A stretch of DNA of 64,000 nucleotides from Candidatus Defluviilinea proxima (GCA_016721115.1 JADKIW010000001.1:4231501-4295500), one strand, 5' to 3'; positions 48,350 through 57,656 are shown, counted from the first letter of the stretch. The notes: a model not told the origin generated them from the sequence alone. Numbers and translations are program-made.

Positions 48350-49060
48350 TTAATCAAGCGAAAGAATATCGCCGTTGTTATACACTTGTTCTTTCTTGCG
48401 GGTAAAGATGTGCACTTTACTTTGGCCCATTACTTTCCATTCACCGCCAAGCTTGCCAACGAGGGCCGTATCTTCATCCACGCCGATCATGCGCTCGCCT
48501 GCTTTGAGATTACCCAGCAAGGCCAACATCAGGGGTTTAAACATGGCAGGAATGGCATCAAAGTGCGGCATGATGAATTCCGCCGGGACGACGCCGAATC
48601 CTTCCTGGGTTTGCGCCAGTCGAAAACGAGGCATCCGCTTGGCAAGGATCATCGCGCCAGCGGAGCAACCGGCGTAGATGGCACCTCGTTCCCATGCACG
48701 CCCTGCGGCATTCCATGCGCGGCTTCCATTCATGGTGTAGTGCAAATACCCTGGATCACCGCCAGAGAAGTAGATCAGGTCGGCGTTTTCAAGAAAAGGT
48801 TCCCATTGCGGGTCATCAGCCGAAGCGCGATCAATAATGTGCAAGGCTTTGACTTCTGCACCCAGCTTGGTGAAATGCTCAACACCCATATTTGACCAGC
48901 GGCCAACGCTAGCTTCGCCTTCCTGTCCAGCCGCGGTCGGTAAACAAACCACGCGTGGTTTACGTCCACTCAATTTCAGGCTATCGAGTAGGTACCGGTC
49001 AACATCTTCCATAACGGGAAGATATTCACCAGAACCAACGATAGCGATCAAACCATTCAT
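48350..49060 (-). CDS. Peptidase S51 / cyanophycinase-like protein
   Basis: 236 residues. Nucleophile elbow AGCSAGAMIL with Ser near residue 131, flanked by LIYFSGGDPGYL and RPRVVCLPTAAGQEG-type strands (here KPRVVCLPTAAGQEG). This fits the S51 family, which includes dipeptidase E and cyanophycinase and shares the class I glutamine amidotransferase fold. It lies among three M42 peptidases, which suggests a shared role in final peptide breakdown. Confidence 0.88.
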   Translation of the reverse strand: MNGLIAIVGSGEYLPVMEDVDRYLLDSLKLSGRKPRVVCLPTAAGQEGEASVGRWSNMGVEHFTKLGAEVKALHIIDRASADDPQWEPFLENADLIYFSGGDPGYLHYTMNGSRAWNAAGRAWERGAIYAGCSAGAMILAKRMPRFRLAQTQEGFGVVPAEFIMPHFDAIPAMFKPLMLALLGNLKAGERMIGVDEDTALVGKLGGEWKVMGQSKVHIFTRKKEQVYNNGDILSLD

Positions 49061-49096
49061 AAGGCACCTGTTAAAAATTCGGCAAATAATACAAGA

Positions 49097-50152
49097 TTAA
49101 CGACTCGCGATAAGCGACGGCGTGATCTTCTTCAAAGCTGTCTGTAGCAACTGGATGGTATTCTTCCAATCATCCACGCGCGCAATGCTGACCGGTGAAT
49201 GGGTATAACGGTGTGGAACAGAAACCGATACTGTCGGCACACCAGCCAGCACGGTCTGGATCGCGCCTGAGTCGGTGCCACCTCCACCGGGTTGGCGGAG
49301 TTGGTACGGGATATTTTCAGCTTCGCCCACTTCACTTAGAAAACGGACCAGCCTCGGGTCATGCAGAGTCGAACCGTCCGCAATGTAGATCGCGGGGCCA
49401 AGACCAAGCTTGGTGTTGTAGTTCATGTTCTCACTGCCGTCATGTAAAGGCAGGTCGTTTGCAGGTGTCGAGTCAACTGCAATTGCCATATCAGGTTGAA
49501 AATATTGCGCGGCCACTTTTGCTCCACGCAGGCCGATCTCTTCTTGCACAGAAAATGCGGCACACAGATCAATATTTGATGGCGCATGTTTCAATAATTC
49601 AATCAACGTGGCTACACCAATACGATTATCAATGGACTTTGCCATGATGGACGGCCCCATGCGTTGGAACTTTGTTGCAAAGCCAGCACGGTCACCGATC
49701 TTTGCCTTGCCGTTGATGCCAATATCAATACGCAAGGCATCCAATGGCACTTCGCTTTTTCGCTCGCCTGTCTCCATCAAATGAATGGGCTTGCCACCGA
49801 TCACGCCAAGCGTCCGTTCCTTGCCAACCAAGACCTGTTTCCCCACCAAATAGCGGACGTCCATACCGCCCACCGTTTCAAAACGATAGATCCCTTCGCC
49901 GTCATCTGCCACGATAAAAAAGCCGACTTCGTCCATGTGCGCATCCACCATCACCCGCACACGCTTCGGACCCCGCCCCAGCTTGGTCGCCAGAACGTTG
50001 CCCATCGCATCCACTTTGACCTCGTCTGCATAAGGCTTGATCTCTTCGAGGACGATCTTACGCACTTCCCCTTCATCGCCAGAAACCGCGACGACATTGC
50101 AAAGTTTTTCAAGTAACTTTAGTTGTGTATTTCCAAAAGAGGGCATATACAT
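49097..50152 (-). CDS. M42-family aminopeptidase, copy 2
   Basis: 351 residues (a second ATG two codons in is also possible). Conserved sites: VDAHMDEVGFFIVA, AKSIDNRIGVATLIELL, SVQEEIGLRGAKVAA, AVDSTPAND and HRYTHSPVSI. Same fold as the genes on both sides, but clearly diverged, so the three copies are old paralogs rather than a recent duplication. Confidence 0.93.
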   Translation of the reverse strand: MYMPSFGNTQLKLLEKLCNVVAVSGDEGEVRKIVLEEIKPYADEVKVDAMGNVLATKLGRGPKRVRVMVDAHMDEVGFFIVADDGEGIYRFETVGGMDVRYLVGKQVLVGKERTLGVIGGKPIHLMETGERKSEVPLDALRIDIGINGKAKIGDRAGFATKFQRMGPSIMAKSIDNRIGVATLIELLKHAPSNIDLCAAFSVQEEIGLRGAKVAAQYFQPDMAIAVDSTPANDLPLHDGSENMNYNTKLGLGPAIYIADGSTLHDPRLVRFLSEVGEAENIPYQLRQPGGGGTDSGAIQTVLAGVPTVSVSVPHRYTHSPVSIARVDDWKNTIQLLQTALKKITPSLIASR

Positions 50153-50233
50153 CCTTTATGGACTCAGGGAGCTTGCTCCCGCATTGTGTGTTACCGCAAT
50201 ACGCCAGCAAGCTGGCTGACTCCATATTATTCC

Positions 50234-51295
50234 TTATTCCCAAATGATCGTACTAACAAAATCTTCTTCCAACGAAGCGATAAACTCAGCGAGCAAACGT
50301 CCAGCGCGCTGAACATCTTTCACAGAAACCGATTCCACCGGCGTATGCATATAACGGATCGGGAACTCGACCAGCGCGGTCGGTATCCCTTCCATCGTTG
50401 TCTGCATCGGGTACGCATCTGTGCCCGAATGCGTGGGCGATACATCCAAAAACCAGGGGATCTCAAATTTATCGGCCACTTCTTTGAGCTTTGTGCGCAA
50501 GAATGGGTGGATGTTCGGACCAATACATAAACCGACTCCCTTGCCCATTGGGAAAGTCTGCCAGCCGCTCGCACCGGGACCTCTTCCAAATGTACCGTCT
50601 ACCGCGATGGCAATATCTGGACGCAACTGGAACGCGGATGTATACGCCCCTAAATAACTCGTCTCTTCCTGGACCGTTGCAACTGCCCATACATCCCAAA
50701 CATGACTCTTGCCCTGTAGCTCTTCCAAACAAACTGTCAACGCGGCAACAGAGGCGCGGTTATCAAGTGAGTGACCGGAGAGCATATCCCCGGCAAGTTC
50801 CAAAGGTTCATTCGCAAAAGAGACAAGGTCTCCCACGCGAACCTTCTTCTCCACGTCCTTTTGCAACAGACCGGTATCCACCAACAGATGACGCATGGGC
50901 ACTGCACCGTCGCGGTCCGCTTCAGGCAAAAACCGGGCGGGCGGCATGACAATGACAGCGGGTAACTCTTCCCCACTGCTCGCATGGACGGTCACTTGCG
51001 CACCGGGCAACACATGGATATCAATCCCACCGACAGGCGCAATGCGCAGAAAACCATCTACAAGACCGGAGACCATCATACCGATGGCATCCATATGAGT
51101 CGCGATCATAATGGAGGGACGTTTCCCCTTGCCCGAACCTTTCTTGAGTCCATGCAAGGAGCCGACGCGGCTGATACTTGTCTCATCAACAAGCCTGCGC
51201 CACTTCTCTTCGATAAGTTTGGCAACGGGCGTTTCATGGCCCGATAACCCTGATACCGAGATCAGGGATTTCAGAAAAGGAAGAATATCTGTCAT
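50234..51295 (-). CDS. M42-family aminopeptidase, copy 3
   Basis: 353 residues. Sites: ATHMDAIGMMVSG, GHSLDNRASVAALTVCLEE, VQEETSYLGAYTS, AVDGTFGRGPG and RYMHTPVESV. The second metal-binding position reads EETSYLGA instead of EEIGLRGA, so substrate preference may differ from copies 1 and 2. It starts 3 bases after the Thr-rich membrane protein gene, likely in one transcript. Confidence 0.92.
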   Translation of the reverse strand: MTDILPFLKSLISVSGLSGHETPVAKLIEEKWRRLVDETSISRVGSLHGLKKGSGKGKRPSIMIATHMDAIGMMVSGLVDGFLRIAPVGGIDIHVLPGAQVTVHASSGEELPAVIVMPPARFLPEADRDGAVPMRHLLVDTGLLQKDVEKKVRVGDLVSFANEPLELAGDMLSGHSLDNRASVAALTVCLEELQGKSHVWDVWAVATVQEETSYLGAYTSAFQLRPDIAIAVDGTFGRGPGASGWQTFPMGKGVGLCIGPNIHPFLRTKLKEVADKFEIPWFLDVSPTHSGTDAYPMQTTMEGIPTALVEFPIRYMHTPVESVSVKDVQRAGRLLAEFIASLEEDFVSTIIWE

Positions 51296-51298
51296 ATT

Positions 51299-51751
51299 TT
51301 ATTGTGAGGACGTTGGGAATGGAGTGATCGAAGGCGTCTGTGTGTTGGTAGGTGTCACAGGCGTGAAAGATGCCGTCATCGTAAAGGTACTGCTCGGCGT
51401 ATAAGATGGCGTATGGGTAGGCGTGTTGCTCGGAGGTTGGAAAAGAGTCGAGGTCACTGTAGGCGTGGAAGTAAATGTTGAAGTAGGAGTATTCGTCGCT
51501 GACGAGGTGACCGTAGGGGTGATCGAGGCCGTGGCAGTGATCACAGCTGGATTGGGACTCGAGGTCGAAGTCAAAATCTGAAGTGGCGGTGTTGCAGTGA
51601 GAGTCGTTGTCTCCGTTGGGGTTGCTGTCGCCGAGGCGTCAGGAGCGAGCATCACAGCAATCCCCCCCATGCAATAACAAGGGATCGTTAGAAGTGTGAT
51701 GGTGATCAATATACGACGAAGACTCTTTGTCTGCTCTGATGTTGTGGACAT
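51299..51751 (-). CDS. Exported or anchored Thr/Ser/Pro-rich protein
   Basis: 150 residues from the ATG at 51751; the longer frame to 51880 overlaps the divergent sbcC. One membrane helix (about residues 13-35, ILITITLLTIPCYCMGGIAV) is followed by a tail almost wholly made of T, S, P, A and V, like a mucin-type stalk. No domain follows the stalk. It could be a cell-wall or surface spacer and is probably O-glycosylated or rigid. Base use in the tail is repetitive, so copy errors or length variation are likely. Confidence 0.65.
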   Translation of the reverse strand: MSTTSEQTKSLRRILITITLLTIPCYCMGGIAVMLAPDASATATPTETTTLTATPPLQILTSTSSPNPAVITATASITPTVTSSATNTPTSTFTSTPTVTSTLFQPPSNTPTHTPSYTPSSTFTMTASFTPVTPTNTQTPSITPFPTSSQ

Positions 51752-51762
51752 GATGGGTAGAT

Positions 51763-51768
51763 TATAAT
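51763..51768 (+). promoter_or_regulatory. -10 box ahead of the sbcC-like gene
   Basis: TATAAT ends 13 bases before the ATG at 51782, so the message would have almost no leader. No ribosome site is visible. Confidence 0.45.
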
Positions 51769-51781
51769 CCATCCAATCCCT

Positions 51782-54343
51782 ATGATTCCCCTTCACCTCC
51801 GCATCGCTGGCTTTCTCTCGTATCGTGACCCTATTGAGCTCGACTTCAACACCTTTGATCTTGCCTGCATTTCTGGGCACAACGGTGCGGGCAAATCATC
51901 CCTGCTGGATGCCATCACATGGAGTCTCTTCGGCGAGGCACGCGGCAAAAGCAGTGACATCATCAATTTGAATCAAGATGTCAAAGCGGCAGAGGTGGCA
52001 CTCACCTTCAAACACGAAGGCAATATCTATCGCGTGCAGCGCACACTACCGCGCAATAAAAGCACCGTGCTCGAATTTCAAATTCAAAATGCTGACACAT
52101 GGCGTCCGCTCACCGAGAAGACCACGCGTGACACGCAAGCCCGCATCGAAAGCACACTGCGGCTCGATTACGAAACCTTTGTCAATGCGTCGTTTTTTTT
52201 GCAGGGCAAAGCCGATCAGTTCACACAACAGAATGCGAGTAAACGCAAGGAAATATTGAGCAATATTCTCGGGCTCGAAGCGTGGGATGAATACAAGAAC
52301 CGCACCGCCGAAAAGCGTAAAGCCATCGAACGCGATGTGGATGAAATCGATGGTCGCATCGCTGAGATCGACGCTGAACTCAGCGAAGAAGATGCAAGAA
52401 AGAATCGGCTGGAAGAACTTCAAAGGACGCTGAATCAGTTATCGGCGGCGCGTGAAGCGAAAGAGTCCGTATTAGCAAACATCAAAAAGAATGCGGCGCT
52501 GTTGGATGAACAACGCAAGTTGACGTCCACTTTATTGGCCGGGCTCGAACGCTCACGCACGGCTCTTTCTGGACTTTCAGCCCGCCTCGCCTCGAGAGAG
52601 TCTGATCGCAACTCCTATCTTGACCTCGTCAACCGCGCGGTTGAGGTTGAATCTACTTACAAAGAATGGCAAAAGATTCGCAAAGAGTTGGAAGAGTGGG
52701 AAAAGACAGCGTCGCAATTCCGTGAGCATGAAAAGGAACGCAATCCCCTGCTGGAAAAGATCGCTGTTGAAAAAGCGCGCCTCGAAGAAGAGATGCGTTC
52801 ACTAACAGCAGAAGAAGCAGAGATCAGTGAACAGCTATCTGCGAACAGTGATGTGAAGAACGAAATTGTGAAGGCGCAAAAACTTTTAGCAGAAGCAGAA
52901 GCCAAAATCGCCGAACGTCTGGAATTGGAATCACAACGCAACGAAGCACGGGAACGTCAGGCGGCGATGAAGGTCGAAAATGAGACTCTGAAAGTTGAGA
53001 TGAATCAACTCAAAGAGCGGATCGAAGCGCTTAAGTCTGCGGACGGGGCGACATGTCCGTTATGTGGTCAGGAGTTGAGCGAGAAACATCGCAAGTCCAC
53101 GCTGAAACAATTGGAAGCCGAAGGCAAAGAAAAAGGCGATAAGTATCGAGCCAATACAGATGAAGCAAAGTCTGTTGCTAAACAAATTACGGATACCGAA
53201 TCGCAAATCACCAAACTCGCTTCTGCCGAAAACGAACGAGTGAAATATGCCAGTGAAGTATCTCAACTCACCGAACGCACTGAAAGATTGCAAGCGCTCG
53301 CCAAAGACTGGGACGCCACTGGCAAAAAACGCTTGAAGGAAGTGGATAAGCTTTTAGAAAGCGGCAAGTACGCTGTGGATGAACAAAAAGCACTTGCCAA
53401 GTTAGACAAGGAACTTGCAAAGCTCGGTTACGATACAACGGCACACGACGAAGCTCGTGAAAAAGAAAGTGAATTGCGCGCCGTTGAAGAAGAATACGGC
53501 AATTTGAAATCGGCAAAAGAAGTGAGCAAGCAGATTGAGAGTGAGATCTCAAGCCTGCAAACCGAAATTGAAAATCGTAAATCTGAGATCAAAAACCTTG
53601 AGTTGGAATATCAAACTGCCAAGAAAAATCTTGACGAGGCAGAAGCAGGGTCGCCCAACCTTGAAGATGCCGAGCGTGAACTGTTCAGGTTACGAGAAGA
53701 AGAGAACAAAGTCCGCAGTGAATTGGGCGGGGCGCAACAACGTGTGGATATTCTTGCCACACAACGCAACCGCAAAAAGGATTTTGAAAAGGAACGGGAA
53801 GAATTCCAAAAGCAGATCGCACGCCACAAAACATTGGAACGCGCCTTCGGTAAAGACGGCGTTCCTGCGTTGTTGATCGAGCAAGCATTGCCGCAGATCG
53901 AAGAGAAAGCAAACGATTTGCTTGATCGATTGTCCGATGGGCAAATGTCCATTCGCTTTGTGACGCAGGCCGAATACAAAGACAAGAAACGTGACGATCT
54001 GAAAGAAACGCTCGATATTCAGATCAGCGACTCGGCGGGCATCCGCAATTACGAAATGTATTCAGGCGGTGAAGCCTTCCGAGTCAACTTTGCCTTGCGG
54101 CTGGCGCTTTCAGAAATCTTGGCACAACGCAAAGGCGCGCGTTTGCAAACGCTGGTCATTGATGAAGGCTTCGGGTCACAGGATATTCAAGGCAGGCAAC
54201 GTCTCATCGAAGCAATCAACATGGTGAAAAATGATTTCGCCAAGATACTTGTCATCACGCATCTCGACGAGTTGAAAGATGCGTTCCCAAGTCGCATTGA
54301 GGTGGAAAAAGGCGAGCGTGGTTCTGTGATCACTGTTACTTAA
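51782..54343 (+). CDS. SbcC/Rad50-type ATPase
   Basis: 853 residues. Walker A ISGHNGAGKSSLLDAITWSLFGEARG near residue 35 (Q-loop later), then two long coiled coils (about residues 170-680) joined at a zinc hook CPLCGQEL (Cys about 425 and 428). The C-terminal half ATPase has signature YSGGEAFRVNFALRLALSEIL and Walker B LVIDEGFGSQD. Such proteins bridge DNA ends and, with the SbcD nuclease, cut hairpins and blocked ends. No sbcD gene is visible in the window. The next gene starts 4 bases on. Confidence 0.93.
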   Translation: MIPLHLRIAGFLSYRDPIELDFNTFDLACISGHNGAGKSSLLDAITWSLFGEARGKSSDIINLNQDVKAAEVALTFKHEGNIYRVQRTLPRNKSTVLEFQIQNADTWRPLTEKTTRDTQARIESTLRLDYETFVNASFFLQGKADQFTQQNASKRKEILSNILGLEAWDEYKNRTAEKRKAIERDVDEIDGRIAEIDAELSEEDARKNRLEELQRTLNQLSAAREAKESVLANIKKNAALLDEQRKLTSTLLAGLERSRTALSGLSARLASRESDRNSYLDLVNRAVEVESTYKEWQKIRKELEEWEKTASQFREHEKERNPLLEKIAVEKARLEEEMRSLTAEEAEISEQLSANSDVKNEIVKAQKLLAEAEAKIAERLELESQRNEARERQAAMKVENETLKVEMNQLKERIEALKSADGATCPLCGQELSEKHRKSTLKQLEAEGKEKGDKYRANTDEAKSVAKQITDTESQITKLASAENERVKYASEVSQLTERTERLQALAKDWDATGKKRLKEVDKLLESGKYAVDEQKALAKLDKELAKLGYDTTAHDEAREKESELRAVEEEYGNLKSAKEVSKQIESEISSLQTEIENRKSEIKNLELEYQTAKKNLDEAEAGSPNLEDAERELFRLREEENKVRSELGGAQQRVDILATQRNRKKDFEKEREEFQKQIARHKTLERAFGKDGVPALLIEQALPQIEEKANDLLDRLSDGQMSIRFVTQAEYKDKKRDDLKETLDIQISDSAGIRNYEMYSGGEAFRVNFALRLALSEILAQRKGARLQTLVIDEGFGSQDIQGRQRLIEAINMVKNDFAKILVITHLDELKDAFPSRIEVEKGERGSVITVT

Positions 54344-54346
54344 CCC

Positions 54347-55510
54347 ATGGTTTATTTTCTCCTTTCAACTGCATTCTTCATTGGCGGTCTGGTTATTATC
54401 TACTGGCTTCATAATCAATATCATCTGGATGTCATCGTTGAGCCAACATATCCTCCGCCCGACCCACCGCTTATTTCAGTTTGCGTTCCTGCACGCAATG
54501 AGGAGCGCAACATCCGCAGGTGCGTCGAAGGGATTCTGAATCAGGATTACCCAAATCTCGAAGTCATTGTTTTGGATGATCGCTCGACAGACTCAACTCC
54601 CCAAATACTAGCAGACATTGCATCTCACGACTCTCGCCTCCACCCCATCAGCGGTTCGGACTTACCCGCAGGCTGGGCCGGTAAACCCCATGCCTTATTC
54701 CAAGCTTCTGCATCTGCCCATGGTGAATGGCTTTGTTTTATTGATGCAGATACTTTCCTCTCACCTGAAACTCTTTCCTCCTGCTACATCAAAGCCATCG
54801 AAACCAAAGCGGACATGTTCACGATCATGACCTTTCAGATCCTCGGCTCGTTCTGGGAGAAGACGGTCATGCCACTGGTGATGACCGCACTCTCAGTGGG
54901 ATTCTCGCCGCGCAAGGTCAATGACCCAACAACAAAAGACGCCATCGCCAACGGACAGTTCATTCTGATCAAGCATTCCGTCTATGATGCCATCGGCGGA
55001 CACGAAAGCGTCAAAGACCAGATCGTGGAAGATAAAGCCATTTCTGAGAAGGTCAAATGGAATGGCTATCGCTTGATCGTTGCGGACGGAATGAAAGTGG
55101 CAAAGACGCGCATGTACACGTCCCTGCCTGAAATGTGGGAAGGCTGGACAAAGAATATCTACCTCGGCTTACGAGATCAGGTTGGATTGCTGTGGCTGGG
55201 TGTGTTCGGGGCGTTCCTTGCGGTATTGGCTTCGTTGTTTCTCCCTGTTTGGCCTCTGCTTGGGGTTTTCTGGTTTTCAAATGGCGGCGGATGGATGGCA
55301 ATTACGGTTATTGTTGAGTCCATGTTGCTTTGGGGGTATTTGCTCTTCATACGGGCAAACGTGGCAAAGAACATGAATATTTCGCCCTGGTATGCGTTGA
55401 CAACTCCGTTGGGTGCGGGGGTGTTCGGGGCGATGATGTTCACTTCGGCGTGGAAGGTGGTGTCGCGCACGGGGGTCACGTGGAAGGGTCGAGTGTACGG
55501 GGCAAAATAG
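54347..55510 (+). CDS. Family 2 glycosyltransferase, membrane-bound
   Basis: 387 residues. An N-terminal membrane helix, then the GT-A domain: ISVCVPARNEERNIRRCVE, VIVLDDRSTDSTPQIL, CFIDADTF with the DxD-like metal site, and VEDKAISEKVKWNGYR with the catalytic acidic residue. Three or four membrane helices form the C-terminus (about residues 280-375). The style is that of carotenoid or lipid glucosyltransferases (CruC-like), but the acceptor is not shown by sequence. It lies 3 bases after sbcC and probably is read with it. Confidence 0.88.
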   Translation: MVYFLLSTAFFIGGLVIIYWLHNQYHLDVIVEPTYPPPDPPLISVCVPARNEERNIRRCVEGILNQDYPNLEVIVLDDRSTDSTPQILADIASHDSRLHPISGSDLPAGWAGKPHALFQASASAHGEWLCFIDADTFLSPETLSSCYIKAIETKADMFTIMTFQILGSFWEKTVMPLVMTALSVGFSPRKVNDPTTKDAIANGQFILIKHSVYDAIGGHESVKDQIVEDKAISEKVKWNGYRLIVADGMKVAKTRMYTSLPEMWEGWTKNIYLGLRDQVGLLWLGVFGAFLAVLASLFLPVWPLLGVFWFSNGGGWMAITVIVESMLLWGYLLFIRANVAKNMNISPWYALTTPLGAGVFGAMMFTSAWKVVSRTGVTWKGRVYGAK

Positions 55511-55593
55511 CAGGCTTTACTTGATGGGTGGAAAAAGATAAAGGCGCTGAATCAGTTTTCAGTTAAAAAAAGAAGCGGGGTTTTATCCGATTA

Positions 55594-55636
55594 TGTGACT
55601 AAAGTCACAACAAATCAGACAAACTCAGTATAAAAT
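55594..55636 (+). promoter_or_regulatory. nrfHA promoter with CRP-type operator
   Basis: TGTGACTAAAGTCACA (55594-55609) fits TGTGA-N6-TCACA exactly. TAAAAT at 55631-55636 (or TATAAA at 55629-55634) is the likely -10 box. The operator centre would be 40-41 bases before the start point, the class II activator position. No good -35 box is present, as expected for an activated promoter. Confidence 0.7.
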
Positions 55637-55666
55637 GAGAATTAGATTAATCACAAAGGTGAACTG

Positions 55667-56155
55667 ATGTTGAAAAACCCACTTTTTATTGCAATTGCGG
55701 CGGCGGTCATTGCGCTGGGGACGTTTGTGTTTGTGACCGATGCGCCCTCATATGGAGGCAGTGCGCCTGAGACTTGCGCAAACTGTCACGTGATGGATTC
55801 GCAGTACGAGAACTGGTACCACGCGCCACACGAAAAATGGACAGAGTGCGTGGACTGTCACCTGCCCCATGAAAATGTCGTTGCATATTATCTCGAAAAG
55901 GGACGACAGGGCGCGAAGGATGTGTATGCTTTTACAACGGGGAATATTCCTGTTGCGATCCGCGCGAGCGAAAAGACCAAGGGCATTATTCAGACGAACT
56001 GCATCCGTTGCCACGAAAGTCAGGTGGAAAGCATTGTAATGGGTGCCCAACCTTTTGACCGCTATTGCTGGGAATGTCATCGCAATGTATCGCACGGCGT
56101 GCGAGGGGCTTCAGGTGCTCCGTTTCAAGATTCGAGTTTATATCCCGTAAAGTAG
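55667..56155 (+). CDS. nrfH: Cytochrome c nitrite reductase small subunit NrfH
   Basis: 162 residues. One N-terminal membrane helix, then four haem sites: CANCHVM (the Met of the CxxCHxM pattern is the NrfH hallmark), CVDCH, CIRCH and CWECH. NrfH takes electrons from menaquinol and passes them to NrfA. AAGGTG precedes the ATG. The stop codon lies inside a REP-like palindrome that separates it from nrfA. Confidence 0.95.
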   Translation: MLKNPLFIAIAAAVIALGTFVFVTDAPSYGGSAPETCANCHVMDSQYENWYHAPHEKWTECVDCHLPHENVVAYYLEKGRQGAKDVYAFTTGNIPVAIRASEKTKGIIQTNCIRCHESQVESIVMGAQPFDRYCWECHRNVSHGVRGASGAPFQDSSLYPVK

Positions 56156-56212
56156 GGGCGACCCTTCCTTATCATCAAGGCGCTTTGCTCCCGCTTGGCG
56201 GGTCGCCCCTAC
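56152..56212. repeat. REP-like palindrome between nrfH and nrfA
   Basis: GTAGGGGCGACCC (56152-56164) pairs exactly with GGGTCGCCCCTAC (56200-56212). Its first bases contain the nrfH stop codon, so this hairpin is part of the nrfHA message. Confidence 0.8.
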
Positions 56213-56251
56213 AGAATAACGAATGAAAACATTATCAAGGAGAATGTATCC

Positions 56252-57604
56252 ATGAAAAAATATACTACTGTAATTCTGGCTGGCATCGTTGTGGTGTTAG
56301 CCGCTGTGCTGGTGGGTGTTCTGGTCTTTATGAAGAACCAGCCGACTCAGGAACGCGCTTTTCAGCCGCTGGTTGAGATCAAGGCGATGGAGCCCAATTC
56401 TGAGTTATGGGGTCGGAACTTCCCCAATCAATATTCAACGCTTCTAAAGACGAAGACGAACAATATTGATACGACCTATGGAGGTTCATCACAATTCTCG
56501 TGGTTGGAACGTGACCCGCGTCAGGTGATCTTGTTCACGGGTTATCCCTTCAGCAAGGATTACAACGATGATCGCGGTCATGCCAATATGCTGGAGGATG
56601 TACGCGCAACCAAACGCTTGAATTTGGATGATACCAACCCCAAGCACACACCCGCCACCTGCTATTCCTGCAAGTCAGCTGATAACCCCGGCCTGTGGGA
56701 TGAGTTGGGCATGGAAGCCTACGACAAGATGTCGTTCAATGAAATGACCCCCAACATCAAAGAATCGATCGGTTGCGCCAACTGCCACGAAGCAGGGACG
56801 ATGCGACTCATCGTCACCAACCCCGCTTTGAAGGAAGGTCTTGAAGCGCAAGGCAAAGATTGGACCACATTCACACGACAGGAAATGCGTACGGTCGTTT
56901 GCGCCAACTGCCATGTGGAATATTACTTCCAGGGCGACGGCAAATATCTGACCTTCCCGTGGGCGAACGGAACCGAGATCAACCAGATCATCGAATACTA
57001 CGAAGAGTCTGGTTTCAAGGATTGGGAATACCCCGATGCAAAGACTCCCATGTTGAAGGCGCAACACCCCGAATATGAGTTCTTCACGGCTGGCTCCACG
57101 CACTATAATGCGGGCGTCTCCTGCGCCGACTGTCACATGCCGTACGTGAGCGACGGTGCGGCGAAATTTTCGACACATGATGTCCACAGTCCATTGCTCA
57201 ACCCCGAACAGGCTTGCGGACAATGTCACAGCGATAGTGAATATGTTATTCGCCGCGTGAATGCGATTCAGGATCAGGTCGCCACGACCAAGATCGCTAC
57301 CGAAGATGCCATCGTGGATGCGATCAACGCCATCAAGCTTGCCACCGCCAACCCGAATGCGGATGCCGCCCTGCTCGATCAGGCACGCAACCTGCACCGC
57401 AAGTCGCAATATATGTGGGACTTTGTCTCTGCCGAGAACAGCACGGGTTTCCACAACCCCGAATATGCCTTGAAGATCCTGGCAGACTCCACCAACCTTG
57501 CACGTCAGGCACAAATGCTGGCCGCACAGTCGGTGAATGACATGTCGCTGTTGGAGACGGGCGTTTACGATAAAATGGATCCCAAACCCGTACCAGCCAA
57601 GTAA
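56252..57604 (+). CDS. nrfA: Cytochrome c nitrite reductase catalytic subunit NrfA
   Basis: 450 residues from the ATG at 56252 (AAGGAG before it); the longer frame to 56195 would read the palindrome. A signal anchor or signal peptide lies at residues 3-27. The active-site haem motif is CYSCK (137-141), the diagnostic Lys-ligated haem. Four more haem sites: CANCH, CANCH, CADCH and CGQCH. It reduces nitrite to ammonium with six electrons, outside the cytoplasm, taking electrons from NrfH. A clear terminator follows. Confidence 0.97.
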   Translation: MKKYTTVILAGIVVVLAAVLVGVLVFMKNQPTQERAFQPLVEIKAMEPNSELWGRNFPNQYSTLLKTKTNNIDTTYGGSSQFSWLERDPRQVILFTGYPFSKDYNDDRGHANMLEDVRATKRLNLDDTNPKHTPATCYSCKSADNPGLWDELGMEAYDKMSFNEMTPNIKESIGCANCHEAGTMRLIVTNPALKEGLEAQGKDWTTFTRQEMRTVVCANCHVEYYFQGDGKYLTFPWANGTEINQIIEYYEESGFKDWEYPDAKTPMLKAQHPEYEFFTAGSTHYNAGVSCADCHMPYVSDGAAKFSTHDVHSPLLNPEQACGQCHSDSEYVIRRVNAIQDQVATTKIATEDAIVDAINAIKLATANPNADAALLDQARNLHRKSQYMWDFVSAENSTGFHNPEYALKILADSTNLARQAQMLAAQSVNDMSLLETGVYDKMDPKPVPAK

Positions 57605-57620
57605 TCAAGTATGTTCCATA

Positions 57621-57656
57621 AAAAGAGACGTTGCCTAAATAGGCAACGTCTCTTTT
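57621..57656 (+). terminator. Terminator after nrfHA
   Basis: AAAAGAGACGTTGCCT (57621-57636) pairs with AGGCAACGTCTCTTTT (57641-57656), followed by TTTT. Confidence 0.9.
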
